NCBI GenBank assembly: GCA_003562815.1
Contig: PWTO01000094.1
Location: 1 to 42,475, forward strand
Origin: Chromatiaceae bacterium
Lineage (GTDB): Bacteria; Pseudomonadota; Gammaproteobacteria; Chromatiales; Chromatiaceae
DNA: 42,475 nucleotides
Direction: 5' to 3'
Shown: one piece after another, positions 1 to 11,646 of the stretch
Layout: each line of letters opens with the position of its first letter
How positions within the stretch are numbered: the stretch's first letter is position 1
The notes under the pieces: generated by a model
Database searches by the model: none
What the model was told of the DNA's origin: nothing
The model's input: only the letters and a program-made list of their open reading frames with translations
Program-made: the position numbers and the translations under genes

Positions 1-195
1 CGCATCGCTAGGGCAGAGAACCAGATGACCTGCGGCCTCGCCGAGCACGGTCTTGGCGCTGACGGCGAGCAGGTTCTCACCGGCGGCATTGATATAGCGC
101 AGTCGCAGATCGCGATCGAACAGCAGCACGGCCGTGCTCAGGTTGTCGAGGATCATGGTGCCAAGCCGGCTGACTCCGCTCTCGATGTCGTTCAT
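1..195 (-). CDS. glnL: Nitrogen regulation sensor kinase NtrB, N-terminal part only
   Basis: The gene begins with ATG at 193-195 and leaves the window at position 1, so only 65 N-terminal residues are visible. They form the start of a PAS domain: ILDNLSTAVLLFDRDLRLRY, then INAAGENLL, which is the typical opening of NtrB (GlnL). NtrB is the cytoplasmic sensor kinase that, under control of PII, phosphorylates or dephosphorylates NtrC, the activator of nitrogen-assimilation genes. The position downstream of glnA on the same strand agrees with the common glnA-ntrB-ntrC order. The histidine kinase part is outside the window. A sigma54-type promoter and an NtrC-type site lie upstream. Another PAS protein is possible but unlikely given this context. 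Confidence 0.85.
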   Translation of the reverse strand, partial: MNDIESGVSRLGTMILDNLSTAVLLFDRDLRLRYINAAGENLLAVSAKTVLGEAAGHLVLCPSDA

Positions 196-253
196 CGGTC
201 TCACTGTGGGCGCCTGATCTAAAACCCGCTGGATCAGTCATTTCCATCGATCA

Positions 254-269
254 AGCAAACACCGAGCCA
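254..269 (-). promoter_or_regulatory. Sigma54 (RpoN) -24/-12 promoter of ntrB
   Basis: On the minus strand this reads TGGCTCGGTGTTTGCT. It keeps the invariant GG and GC with the required ten bases between them and differs from TGGCAC-N5-TTGCT at one informative base. Transcription would start near 243, leaving a leader of about 48 bases before the ntrB ATG. Confidence 0.6.
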
Positions 270-334
270 GATGACGGAGGCCTTTTCGGATCAGGAGCTG
301 CAGGCGCCATCGGCACCCATCCGTTGAAACAGTC

Positions 335-349
335 GCACTAGTTTAGTGC
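335..349. promoter_or_regulatory. NtrC-type binding site upstream of ntrB
   Basis: GCACTAGTTTAGTGC is a perfect inverted repeat of the form GCAC-N7-GTGC, the core of the NtrC enhancer consensus. Its centre lies about 100 bases upstream of the predicted sigma54 start, a normal distance for an enhancer. It points to autoregulation of ntrBC. Confidence 0.65.
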
Positions 350-395
350 CTATCGCCTCTGGTGGGTGTGCTGGGCTGCACCAGGTTTGAACAGG

Positions 396-431
396 GAGAA
401 ACGGAAGGGGAGGGGGAAAGGGGGAAGCGGA
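396..431 (+). other. G-rich purine tract just beyond the glnA stop
   Basis: The plus strand has runs of 4, 5 and 5 G separated by 1 and 3 bases, preceded by a GGG about ten bases earlier. This can form a G-quadruplex on paper, or a polypyrimidine run in the glnA transcript. A small inverted repeat, GACGC-AG-GCGTC, lies between the tract and the stop codon. No function is shown by the sequence. Confidence 0.4.
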
Positions 432-467
432 GACGCAGGCGTCCTTGCCCGCAGGCTGGCTGGTCGA

Positions 468-1877
468 TTAGAGGCTGTAGTAGAGGTCGAACTCGACCGG
501 ATGCGTGCTCATCCGCAACTGAGTGACCTCGGACATCTTGAGCGCGATATAGCTATCGATGACATCGTCGGTGAAGACGCCGCCGACGGTGAGGAACTCG
601 CGGTCGGCATCGAGCGCTTGCAAGGCCTGATCGAGCGAATAGCAGACCTGTGGGATGGACTTCTCTTCTTCTGGAGGAAGATCGTAGAGATCCTTATCCA
701 TGGCGTCGCCGGGATGGATCTTGTTTTGGATGCCATCGAGGCCGGCCAACATCATCGCCGAGAACGACAGATACGGGTTGCCGGTGCTGTCCGGGAAGCG
801 CACCTCGATGCGCGTGGCCTTGGGGTTTGCATCATGCGGGATGCGAATCGAGGCCGAGCGGTTCTTGGCCGAGTAGGCCAGCATCACCGGCGCCTCGAAG
901 CCGGGCACCAAGCGCTTGTAGGAATTGGTGGAGGCGTTGGTGAAGGCATTCAGCGCGCGCGCGTGCTTGATGATGCCGCCGATGTAGTAGAGCGCGGTAT
1001 CGGACAGGCCGCCGTATTTGTCGCCGGCGAAGATGTTCTGGCCATCCTTGCCGAGCGACTGATGCACATGCATGCCGTTGCCGTTGTCGCCGACCAGCGG
1101 CTTGGGCATGAAGGTGGCCGTCTTGCCATAGGCATGGGCAACATTCTGCACGCAGTATTTGAGGATCTGGTTCATGTCGGCGCGCTTGACCAGGGTGTCG
1201 AAGCGGGTGCCGATCTCGCACTGGCCAGCGGTGGCGACCTCATGATGGTGCACCTCGACCGGCACGCCCATCTCTTCCATCGCCAAGCACATGGCGGCGC
1301 GCAGATCGTTGAGCGAGTCCACCGGCGGCACCGGGAAATAGCCGCCCTTGACGCCGGGGCGGTGGCCCATGTTGCCGTCCTCGAAGACGCGCTCGGAGTT
1401 CCACTCGGCCTCCTCGGAATCGACCTTGTAGAAGGCCCCGGCCATGCTGATACCCCAACGCACATCGTCGAGGACGAAAAATTCCGGCTCGGGGCCGAAG
1501 AAGGCCGTGTCGGCGATGCCGGTGGAGGCCAGATAGGCCTCGGCACGCTTGGCCACCGAGCGCGGATCGCGCTCGTAGCCCTGCATGGTGGCGGGCTCGA
1601 GGATGTCGCAGCGCACGATCAGGGTCTTCTCGTCGGAGAACGGGTCGAGCACCGCCGTCGCGGCCTCCGGCATCAGGACCATGTCCGAGGCCTCGATGCC
1701 CTTCCAGCCGGCGATCGAGGAGCCGTCGAACATCTTGCCATCCTGGAACAGGGCCTCATCGACGATACGGGCCGGCAGCGAGACGTGCTGCTCCTTGCCG
1801 CGCGTATCCGTGAACCGAAGGTCCACGAATTTCACGTCCTCGTCTTTAATCGTCTTCAACACGTCAGTGGCGGACAT
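468..1877 (-). CDS. glnA: Glutamine synthetase, type I
   Basis: A 469-residue protein of full type I (GSI-beta) length. It makes glutamine from glutamate, ammonia and ATP in the cytoplasm as a dodecamer. The N-terminal beta-grasp part contains [17 protein letters not shown]. The catalytic domain has the metal-binding stretch [12 protein letters not shown], the [17 protein letters not shown] motif and the ATP-site [11 protein letters not shown]. The tyrosine in [11 protein letters not shown] (near residue 398) matches the adenylylation site, so control by GlnE is likely. The ATG at 1875-1877 gives the usual N-terminus ([19 protein letters not shown]). The leader carries a sigma54-type promoter and an NtrC-type site, as expected for nitrogen control. 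Downstream on the same strand is ntrB. Confidence 0.98.
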   Translation of the reverse strand: MSATDVLKTIKDEDVKFVDLRFTDTRGKEQHVSLPARIVDEALFQDGKMFDGSSIAGWKGIEASDMVLMPEAATAVLDPFSDEKTLIVRCDILEPATMQGYERDPRSVAKRAEAYLASTGIADTAFFGPEPEFFVLDDVRWGISMAGAFYKVDSEEAEWNSERVFEDGNMGHRPGVKGGYFPVPPVDSLNDLRAAMCLAMEEMGVPVEVHHHEVATAGQCEIGTRFDTLVKRADMNQILKYCVQNVAHAYGKTATFMPKPLVGDNGNGMHVHQSLGKDGQNIFAGDKYGGLSDTALYYIGGIIKHARALNAFTNASTNSYKRLVPGFEAPVMLAYSAKNRSASIRIPHDANPKATRIEVRFPDSTGNPYLSFSAMMLAGLDGIQNKIHPGDAMDKDLYDLPPEEEKSIPQVCYSLDQALQALDADREFLTVGGVFTDDVIDSYIALKMSEVTQLRMSTHPVEFDLYYSL

Positions 1878-1978
1878 CTGCGAAATCTCCCGCGATTGGT
1901 CTTGGGCTTGAGAATGGAACGCTAGGCGGCGCCGGTCATCGATCGCTCATCGACCCGGTGTTCGCTCGCTCAGTCGCT

Positions 1979-1994
1979 AGCAGGTTATATGCCA
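1979..1994 (-). promoter_or_regulatory. Sigma54 (RpoN) -24/-12 promoter of glnA
   Basis: The minus strand reads TGGCATATAACCTGCT. The GG and GC dinucleotides are ten bases apart as sigma54 requires; two other consensus positions differ. The start would lie near 1968, giving a leader of about 90 bases before the glnA ATG at 1877. Confidence 0.55.
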
Positions 1995-2090
1995 TTGTCT
2001 GAGCGACGGTCGTTGCACGCAGCCGAGCGTCGAGCAGCCCGCCGAGCAGCCACGGCTGCGCACACAAATAGACCATACCTTAGCTCGTGT

Positions 2091-2107
2091 TGCACCGAAA
2101 GGGGGCA
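2091..2107. promoter_or_regulatory. NtrC-type binding site upstream of glnA
   Basis: TGCACCGAAAGGGGGCA matches TGCACC-N5-GGTGCA with one mismatch (GGGGCA for GGTGCA). It lies about 105 bases upstream of the sigma54-type promoter, mirroring the ntrB arrangement. It sits in the 240-base gap between the cation transporter and glnA, where no gene is seen. Confidence 0.5.
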
Positions 2108-2117
2108 TGGACAGCCG

Positions 2118-3263
2118 TCAGCCGAAATAGAGGCGCACGTCGGCAATGTCGGGATCATCCTGAATAGCGGTACGCAAGCGGTGTTGCAGCTCCCGGGCGG
2201 CGGTGTCATCGATGAAGGTCCGCAGCGGGAAGAAAAGATCGACCGTGATCGCGCCATCGAGGTAATGCAGAAGGACGCGCTTGCGGGTCAGCGCCTCGGG
2301 AATCGGCTTCCAGTACTGGTCGAGGCGCTCGAGGACTTCGGTGCGCATCGGCAGGCCCCTGGTCGGGTACGCGCGCTCGTCGTCTTCCGGATCGATGTGG
2401 ACGGTGACATCGGACATGCGATCAATGGTCTCCATCAGCCGCTCTTGCACCAGGACGCTAATCGCGTGGCCTTCGGAGACGCTGATGTCGGCATCGACCA
2501 GCACATGGACATCGGCTGAAGTATTGCCGCCGAGGGTGCGGGTGCGCAGCATGTGAACGTCGCGCACGCCGGTGCTGCGATGGATGGTTTGGCTGATCTC
2601 GCGCAGACGCTCGGGACCGAGGCCGGTGTCGACGAGTTCGCGGGTGGCGCTGGTTCCCAGCTCCCAGGCGATCTTGGCGATCATCACCGCGACCAGCACC
2701 GAGGCGATGGCATCCAAATCGGGGAGGCCGGCGAGGGTGCCGGCAACGCCGATCATCACGATGACCGAGGAGATGGCATCGGAGCGATGGTGCCAGGCAT
2801 TAGCGAGCAGCAGATCGGAGCGCACGCGCAAGCCGTAGGCGCGGGTGTACCAAAACAGCGCTTCCTTGATCACAATCGAGAGTGCTGCGGCATAGAGCAC
2901 GATCGGTTCGGGATGCAGCAACGCCTCAGGCTCGAACAGGCGCTGGCCAGCATCCCAGATGATGCCGATGGCGACTGCCAGTAGCAGGAAGCCGAGCACG
3001 AGTGTGGCGACCGTCTCGAAGCGGCCATGGCCATAGGGATGCTCGGCATCCGGGGCCTGGCCCGCCTTGTGGCCAGCGAACCAGACCAAAATGTCCGAGA
3101 GCAGATCGGAGAAGGAATGGATGCCGTCCGCGATCAGCGCCTGCGAGTGTCCGAACCATCCGACCGAGAGCTTGAGCGCAGCGAGGAGCAGATTGGCGAG
3201 CGCGCCGACGAGGGAGGTCCGCTTGATCGCTTGGGAGCGCGCCTGGCGATGATTGGTTTCCAT
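2118..3263 (-). CDS. Cation diffusion facilitator family transporter with a second C-terminal domain
   Basis: A 381-residue inner-membrane antiporter of the CDF family, which exports divalent metals such as Zn, Fe, Cd or Co against protons. The start METNHRQARSQAIKRTS (ATG 3261-3263) opens directly into the first helix; the frame stays open far upstream but across the divergent glyQ. Metal-site motifs are visible in TM2 (HSFSD, near residue 48) and TM5 (HHRSD, near residue 155). About six hydrophobic segments lie between residues 20 and 215. A cytoplasmic ZT-dimer domain follows (about 215-300), then roughly 80 more residues that look like a degenerate second copy, ending PDIADVRLYFG. That makes it longer than the usual ~300 residues. 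The metal cannot be read from the sequence. Confidence 0.88.
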   Translation of the reverse strand: METNHRQARSQAIKRTSLVGALANLLLAALKLSVGWFGHSQALIADGIHSFSDLLSDILVWFAGHKAGQAPDAEHPYGHGRFETVATLVLGFLLLAVAIGIIWDAGQRLFEPEALLHPEPIVLYAAALSIVIKEALFWYTRAYGLRVRSDLLLANAWHHRSDAISSVIVMIGVAGTLAGLPDLDAIASVLVAVMIAKIAWELGTSATRELVDTGLGPERLREISQTIHRSTGVRDVHMLRTRTLGGNTSADVHVLVDADISVSEGHAISVLVQERLMETIDRMSDVTVHIDPEDDERAYPTRGLPMRTEVLERLDQYWKPIPEALTRKRVLLHYLDGAITVDLFFPLRTFIDDTAARELQHRLRTAIQDDPDIADVRLYFG

Positions 3264-3398
3264 AAGGGCATGCCGATGCGGTCGCTGCGGGCGCAGCCTT
3301 GATGGGTGTCGATTATAACGGCAGGGGCGCGCTGATGAGGGCGATGCTTGCGGTGGTCCAGAGGCAGCGGTGATCGCTATACTGTGTGGTTTTAGCCC

Positions 3399-4343
3399 AT
3401 GCTGGAGTTCGCGTTGCGCCCTCAGACGGACGATTTCATCAGTTTCCAAGAACTCATCTTCAGGCTCGAACGCTACTGGAGTCGGCAAGGCTGCGTCATC
3501 CTGCAGCCGTATGACATGGAGGTGGGCGCCGGAACCTTCCATCCGGGCACCTTCCTGCGCTCGATCGGCCCCGAGCCTTGGAACGCAGCCTACGTGCAAC
3601 CCTCGCGGCGGCCGACCGATGGCCGCTATGGCGAGAATCCGAACCGGTTGCAGCATTACTATCAGTATCAGGTGGTGATGAAGCCCTCGCCGGATGGCAT
3701 CCAAGCACTGTATCTGGACTCGCTGCGCGAGCTGGGCATCGACCCCTTGGTCCACGATATCCGCTTCGTCGAGGACAACTGGGAGTCGCCGACGCTCGGT
3801 GCCTGGGGGTTGGGCTGGGAGGTCTGGCTGAATGGGATGGAGGTGACCCAGTTCACCTATTTCCAACAGGTCGGCGGGCTCGAATGCCGCCCGGTGACCG
3901 GCGAGATTACCTATGGGCTGGAGCGCATCGCGATGTATCTGCAAGGCGTCGAGAGCGTCTACGATCTGCGCTGGACCGACTCGGCCACCGGGCCAGTCTC
4001 CTATGGCGATGTCTTCCTGCAAAACGAGCGCGAGCAGTCGGCCTATAACTTCGAGCAGGCCGATGTCGCGGCGCTGTTCGCGGCCTTCGATGGCTGCGAG
4101 CGCCAGAGCCAAGCCTTAGTCGAGGCGGGCCTGCCGTTGCCGGCCTATGAACAGGTGTTGAAGGCCTCGCATACCTTCAATCTGCTAGATGCGCGCGGGG
4201 CCATCTCGGTGACCGAGCGCCAGCGCTTCATCCTGCGCGTGCGCACCCTCGCGCGCGCTGTGGCCGAGGCCTACTACCAGAGCCGCGAGGCGCTCGGTTT
4301 TCCGATGGTCCCTGTCACCGCGAACCGCCAGGAGGCCGCATGA
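3399..4343 (+). CDS. glyQ: Glycyl-tRNA synthetase alpha subunit
   Basis: A 314-residue protein, the catalytic subunit of the bacterial alpha2-beta2 glycyl-tRNA synthetase, which charges tRNA-Gly in the cytoplasm. Class II motifs are intact: [58 protein letters not shown] and [20 protein letters not shown]. The C-terminus [12 protein letters not shown] is typical. The N-terminus is about nine residues longer than in E. coli, and no strong ribosome site precedes the ATG at 3399. The stop overlaps the glyS start (ATGA), so the two subunits are translationally coupled. It is divergent from the cation transporter gene across a 135-base gap. Confidence 0.98.
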   Translation: MLEFALRPQTDDFISFQELIFRLERYWSRQGCVILQPYDMEVGAGTFHPGTFLRSIGPEPWNAAYVQPSRRPTDGRYGENPNRLQHYYQYQVVMKPSPDGIQALYLDSLRELGIDPLVHDIRFVEDNWESPTLGAWGLGWEVWLNGMEVTQFTYFQQVGGLECRPVTGEITYGLERIAMYLQGVESVYDLRWTDSATGPVSYGDVFLQNEREQSAYNFEQADVAALFAAFDGCERQSQALVEAGLPLPAYEQVLKASHTFNLLDARGAISVTERQRFILRVRTLARAVAEAYYQSREALGFPMVPVTANRQEAA

Positions 4344-6439
4344 GTTCGATCCCAGTCGCTGATCTGCTGGTCGAGATCGGCACCGAGGAATTACCGCCGA
4401 GCGCGCTCGCGGGCCTGTCCGAGGCGTTTTGCGACATGCTGCTGAAGCAGCTCGACGAGGCCCGGCTCGGCCACGGCGAGGCGCGCGCCTTCGCCAGTCC
4501 CCGGCGGCTGGCGGTGATGATCGAGGCGGTTGCGACAGCACAACCCGATGAGCAGGTGACGCGGCGCGGACCGGCCGTGAAGGCGGCCTTCGATGCCCAA
4601 GGGGCTGCGACCAAAGCCGCGCTCGGCTTCGCTCAGTCCTGTGGCGTTGAGGTCGAGGCCCTTGAGCGAGAGGAGGCGCCCAAGGGCGCGTGGCTGTGTT
4701 ACCGGCAGCAGGTGACTGGCGAGCTGGCAGCCGCACTCCTGCCCGGCTCGATCGAGCAGGCGCTGGCGGCGTTGCCGATCCCGAAGCGGATGCGCTGGGG
4801 CGATCGCAGTGTCGAATTCGTGCGCCCGGTGCACTGGGTGTGCGTGCTGCTCGGCGAGACGCTGGTGCCGGGTCAGGTGCTCGGACTCGCCATCGATCGG
4901 CTGACCCAGGGTCATCGCTTCCATCATCCCGAGGCGATCAATCTGGCCGCGCCGGGCGACTATCTCGCGGCCCTGCGTGCAGCGCGGGTCGAGCCCGATA
5001 GCAAGACCCGGCGCCATTCGATCCGCAAGCAAGTCGAGGCGCTCGCGGCCGAGGCTGGCGGTGAGGCGATGATCGACGACTCGGTGCTCGATGAGGTCAC
5101 GGCGCTCTGCGAATGGCCGGTCGCCCTGCTGGGTCGGTTCGAAGCGGATTTCCTCGAGGTTCCGCCCGAGGTCTTGATCGAGACCATGCAGGCCAATCAG
5201 AAATATTTCCCGGTGCTCGATGGCGAGGGCCGATTGCTGCCCTGTTTCATCACCGTCAGCAATATCGAGAGCCGCGAGCCAGAGCAGGTGCGGGCCGGTA
5301 ACGAGCGCGTGATTCGTCCGCGCTTCGCCGATGCCAAGTTCTTCTGGGAGCAGGATCTCAAGACGCCGCTGGCCGAGCGGGTTGCCGCGCTGCAGGGCAT
5401 CGTCTTCCAACACCAGCTCGGCACGCTCTTGGAGAAGACCGAGCGGGTCGCCGCGCTCGCGGCCTGGATCGCTGGCGAGATCGGCGCCGATGTTGACGCG
5501 ACGCGACGCGGCGCGCGCCTGGCCAAGGCCGATCTGGTCACGCTGATGGTCGGCGAGTTCGGCAGCTTGCAAGGGGTGATGGGGCGCTATTACGCGCAAC
5601 GCGCGGGTGAGCCGACCGCCATCGCCGAAGCCATCGAGCAGCATTACTGGCCGAAGCACGCGGGTGATCGGTTGCCGCAGACTGACCTCGCACGCGCGAT
5701 CGCGATCGCCGATCGGATCGATACCCTGGTCGGGATCTTCGCCATCGGCCAGCGCCCAACTGGCGTCAAAGATCCCTATGGGCTGCGGCGAGCAGCGATC
5801 GCGGTTCTGCGACTGCTGATCGAGACGCCGCTCGCGCTGGATCTACGGGCCTTACTCGAACGTGCTGCAGCCGGCTATCCGGCTTCGATCAACGCAGCGA
5901 GCGGCATTGATGAGGTCTTGCAGTACAGCATCGACCGGCTGAAGCGCTATTACGCGGATGCCGATAGCGAGCGCTTAGCCGATCAAGATGTCATCGCGGC
6001 CGTGCTCGCGCTTGGGCTGACGCAGCCGGTGGATATCGATCGGCGCATTCACGCCGTTCAGGGCTTCAGGCGACGTCCGGAAGCCGCCGCGCTGGCGGCC
6101 GCGAACAAACGCACGCGCAATCTTCTGCGCAAGGCCTCGCCCGAGGAACTTGGCGAGCAGCGGATCGATCCAACCCGATTACGGGATGAGGCCGAGCGCG
6201 CGCTGGTCACGGCGATCGATGCGATGATGGAGCGGGTTCCCGCCTTACTCGCGCAGCAAGACTACGACTCGGCCCTGAGCGAACTGGCGGGGCTGCGGCA
6301 GGGGCTCGATGAGTTCTTCGAGCAGGTGATGGTGATGGCCGAAGAGCCCGAACTCAGAGCAAACCGTCTCGCCATCCTGCAACGATTGGAGACCCTGTTC
6401 CTCGGCGTTGCCGATATTTCCTTGTTGCAAGCATCCTGA
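4340..6439 (+). CDS. glyS: Glycyl-tRNA synthetase beta subunit
   Basis: A 699-residue protein of normal length for GlyS. It provides tRNA recognition for the alpha2-beta2 enzyme. Typical sequence includes [16 protein letters not shown] at the start, [18 protein letters not shown], then [12 protein letters not shown] near residue 285. HD-like and anticodon-binding regions follow in the C-terminal half ([37 protein letters not shown]). It starts at the ATG inside the glyQ stop (ATGA, four-base overlap), which keeps subunit output balanced. gmhB follows after 36 bases and is probably co-transcribed. Confidence 0.98.
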   Translation: MSSIPVADLLVEIGTEELPPSALAGLSEAFCDMLLKQLDEARLGHGEARAFASPRRLAVMIEAVATAQPDEQVTRRGPAVKAAFDAQGAATKAALGFAQSCGVEVEALEREEAPKGAWLCYRQQVTGELAAALLPGSIEQALAALPIPKRMRWGDRSVEFVRPVHWVCVLLGETLVPGQVLGLAIDRLTQGHRFHHPEAINLAAPGDYLAALRAARVEPDSKTRRHSIRKQVEALAAEAGGEAMIDDSVLDEVTALCEWPVALLGRFEADFLEVPPEVLIETMQANQKYFPVLDGEGRLLPCFITVSNIESREPEQVRAGNERVIRPRFADAKFFWEQDLKTPLAERVAALQGIVFQHQLGTLLEKTERVAALAAWIAGEIGADVDATRRGARLAKADLVTLMVGEFGSLQGVMGRYYAQRAGEPTAIAEAIEQHYWPKHAGDRLPQTDLARAIAIADRIDTLVGIFAIGQRPTGVKDPYGLRRAAIAVLRLLIETPLALDLRALLERAAAGYPASINAASGIDEVLQYSIDRLKRYYADADSERLADQDVIAAVLALGLTQPVDIDRRIHAVQGFRRRPEAAALAAANKRTRNLLRKASPEELGEQRIDPTRLRDEAERALVTAIDAMMERVPALLAQQDYDSALSELAGLRQGLDEFFEQVMVMAEEPELRANRLAILQRLETLFLGVADISLLQAS

Positions 6440-6475
6440 ATCCAGGCGAGGGGGACGCGACGTGAAGAGGGCGCG

Positions 6476-7021
6476 ATGAAGCTAGTAGTGTTGGATCGCG
6501 ATGGCGTGATCAATTACGACTCCGAGGAGTACATCAAGTCGGCGCGCGAATGGGAGCCGATCCCGGGCAGTCTGGAGGCGATCGCGCGCTTGAACAATGC
6601 CGGGGTGACCGTCGCCGTGGCGACGAATCAATCGGCGATCGCGCGCGGCCTCTGCGATCTGGATGACCTCAATGCCATTCATCAGACCCTGCGCTCACGG
6701 CTCAACGCGGTGGGCGGTCGCGTCGAGGTGATCGCGTTCTGCCAGCATGCTCCCGGGCAGAACTGCGATTGCCGCAAACCCAAGGCCGGCTTGTTGAAGG
6801 AGATTCGCCGGCGGACCGGGATTTCCCTCAGTGATGCACCGGTGATCGGCGATTCCCGGCGCGACCTGGACGCCGCCGCGAGCGTCGGCGCCCGGCCCAT
6901 CCTGGTGCGCACCGGTCAGGGCGAGGAGACAGAACGCAACCTCCCGCCGGCGCTCGCCGCCGAGATTGCGATCTTCGATGATCTCGCCGCAGCCGTGGAC
7001 GGCTTGCTCGAACACGCCTGA
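6476..7021 (+). CDS. gmhB: D-glycero-beta-D-manno-heptose-1,7-bisphosphate 7-phosphatase
   Basis: A 181-residue HAD phosphatase that removes the 7-phosphate from heptose bisphosphate in ADP-heptose synthesis for the lipopolysaccharide inner core. HAD motif I is LDRDGVIN (Asp nucleophile near residue 8), motif II is the TNQS stretch, and the last motif is IGDSRRDL. The zinc loop is present as CQHAPGQNCDCRKP (Cys, His, Cys, Cys). A GAGG ribosome site precedes the ATG. It sits between glyS and the acyltransferase plsC, a common gammaproteobacterial order. A histidinol-phosphatase role is less likely given the zinc loop and length. Confidence 0.93.
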   Translation: MKLVVLDRDGVINYDSEEYIKSAREWEPIPGSLEAIARLNNAGVTVAVATNQSAIARGLCDLDDLNAIHQTLRSRLNAVGGRVEVIAFCQHAPGQNCDCRKPKAGLLKEIRRRTGISLSDAPVIGDSRRDLDAAASVGARPILVRTGQGEETERNLPPALAAEIAIFDDLAAAVDGLLEHA

Positions 7022-7035
7022 CCCCTACCGCATCG

Positions 7036-10229
<3,194 letters not shown>

Positions 10230-10393
10230 CTATGGTGCTATCGAACAGGGGCCCCGCGCCTTGATCAGGCCTGGTCGGCGACGCCGGCGGATCAAGGACA
10301 GGTGCGCCCCTGTGGTGAATTCGGCTGGACTGAGCGATCAGTAGCGCCCGGATTAACGCCTCTCAACGGTGAGAAACGCGCCGGAACCGATTG

Positions 10394-10399
10394 ATTATA
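10394..10399 (-). promoter_or_regulatory. Possible -10 box for gyrB
   Basis: The minus strand reads TATAAT, a perfect -10 hexamer, in the 306-base gap between recF and gyrB. No good -35 hexamer is seen 16-18 bases upstream, so this is tentative. The leader would be about 170 bases. Apart from this and a parS-like site at 10487 I see nothing else in the gap. Confidence 0.35.
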
Positions 10400-10486
10400 C
10401 ACGGATGGCGCTGATTCCGGGGGGCTTGATGGCGGCTCGTCGAGCAGCGGTACCCGAGGCTCAAGACTGTCGCTCCACGCGAGTCG

Positions 10487-10502
10487 TGTTCCACGTGGAA
10501 CG
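10487..10502. promoter_or_regulatory. parS-like ParB-binding site 1
   Basis: TGTTCCACGTGGAACG matches the palindromic parS consensus TGTTCCACGTGGAACA at 15 of 16 positions. It lies in the recF-gyrB gap, about 2.4 kb from the probable oriC, where chromosomal parS sites usually cluster. No parA or parB gene is in the window. Confidence 0.85.
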
Positions 10503-10523
10503 CGGTGAGGGCCTTTTATGCAC

Positions 10524-11585
10524 TCACGACAGGTGCATGTCGGCAGGCTCCACGCGTCCATGTTCCACGTGGAACACGGCATCCTCTGCTGCGCGAGAGG
10601 CGTCGATAGGCATCTTGCCCGGCAGGGCGGTGACCAAGATCTGGCCAGGTTGGCGCCTGAGCAAAGCCATGATCCGGGCGCTCCATTCTGGGGACAACTC
10701 GGCATCGAGATCATCCACCAGCCAGACGGCGGCACGCCCGTCGGCCGCAGAGACCACCGCCTCGGCGGCAAGCTGGATCATGATCCCCGCCACCTTGCCC
10801 TGACCACGCGACGCCAGCCAAGGCTGCCCCCGAGACCGAAACGAAAAATCAGCGCGTGAAGCACCCAGATAGGTAAAACCCCGATCGCGATCAGCCGCGC
10901 GCATCTGCTCCAGCCGTGCCAGCAATTCGCTCCGATCAGCGACCAGTCCGTCCCAGTGGGGCTCGATCTCGGTCAACCAATCCGCCTCGGCGCTCAGCCG
11001 ATGAAAAGCCTCGACCAAGGCCGCGAAGAAGCGCGCTCGCGCCTCGAAGACCGCCGCCAGTGCCTCGGCATAGGGCCGATCCCAGACCGGGGGCCCAAAG
11101 GAGGAACCGGCCCCGGACCTCAACCAAGCATTGCGTTGCGCCGCAAGACGCCGATAGCGCGAGAAGAGCGCTGGCGCCGAGCGCTCCCAAAGAGACAGAT
11201 TCCAATCCACGAAACGCCGGCGCAGCGCGGGTTCGCCATCGACCAGCGCATGCGTCCACTCGCAGATTAGTCGGACAGGCAGCGTGGAGCCCGAGCCCTG
11301 GTGTTGAGCCCGCTCATCGGCGCTACTCGACCACGCGATGCGCGATGCGCCCAACGGGTGGCGCACCCAGCCTTGGATCCGCGACGCACTGAACCCCTGC
11401 TCGATCAGGCTTCCGAAGCGTCGCCCGCGAAAACTGCGCCCGCGACCGAGGCAGTAGATCGCCTCGAGCAGGGCTGTTTTGCCGGCCGCATTGGGGCCAA
11501 CAACCCAGCTCAACGCATCGCCGATCTCGATATCGACCGCGTGCAGATTCCTGAAGCGCTGGATAAGGACGCGTTCCAATGGCAT
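10524..11585 (-). CDS. recF: DNA replication and repair protein RecF
   Basis: A 353-residue SMC-like ATPase that loads RecA at gaps together with RecO and RecR. I choose the ATG at 11583-11585 (MPLERVLIQRFRN) because this is the usual RecF start; the open frame upstream has no homology I recognise. Walker A is GPNAAGKTALLEA (near residue 30), followed by CLGRGRSFRG. The ABC signature region is ASRGQGKV and Walker B is WLVDDLDAELSPEW. The RecF signature is somewhat degenerate compared with LSRGQQK. The 3' end contains a perfect parS palindrome that encodes FHVEH. It follows dnaN by about 60 bases and belongs to the dnaA operon. Confidence 0.95.
   Translation of the reverse strand: MPLERVLIQRFRNLHAVDIEIGDALSWVVGPNAAGKTALLEAIYCLGRGRSFRGRRFGSLIEQGFSASRIQGWVRHPLGASRIAWSSSADERAQHQGSGSTLPVRLICEWTHALVDGEPALRRRFVDWNLSLWERSAPALFSRYRRLAAQRNAWLRSGAGSSFGPPVWDRPYAEALAAVFEARARFFAALVEAFHRLSAEADWLTEIEPHWDGLVADRSELLARLEQMRAADRDRGFTYLGASRADFSFRSRGQPWLASRGQGKVAGIMIQLAAEAVVSAADGRAAVWLVDDLDAELSPEWSARIMALLRRQPGQILVTALPGKMPIDASRAAEDAVFHVEHGRVEPADMHLS
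10561..10576. promoter_or_regulatory. parS-like ParB-binding site 2, inside recF
   Basis: TGTTCCACGTGGAACA is a perfect 16-base palindrome equal to the parS consensus known from Pseudomonas. It lies inside the last codons of recF, 74 bases from site 1. Two closely spaced copies make chance very unlikely. Confidence 0.9.
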
Positions 11586-11646
11586 GGCGTGCGTCGATAA
11601 GGTCCGCGCGCGCGAAGGCGGATGAGCGCCTGCAGGAGCGCCAGAC

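Noticed and set aside
366-1925. A 519-codon plus-strand open frame covering glnA
   Set aside because: It is the antisense of the clear glutamine synthetase gene; GC-rich DNA gives long shadow frames.
3264-4112. Upstream extension of the cation transporter frame
   Set aside because: It runs antisense through glyQ, has no recognisable homology, and the ATG at 3263 starts exactly where the family does.
10292-10771. 159-codon minus-strand frame overlapping recF and its downstream gap
   Set aside because: Frame-shifted relative to recF with no recognisable domain; shadow of recF and parS sequence.
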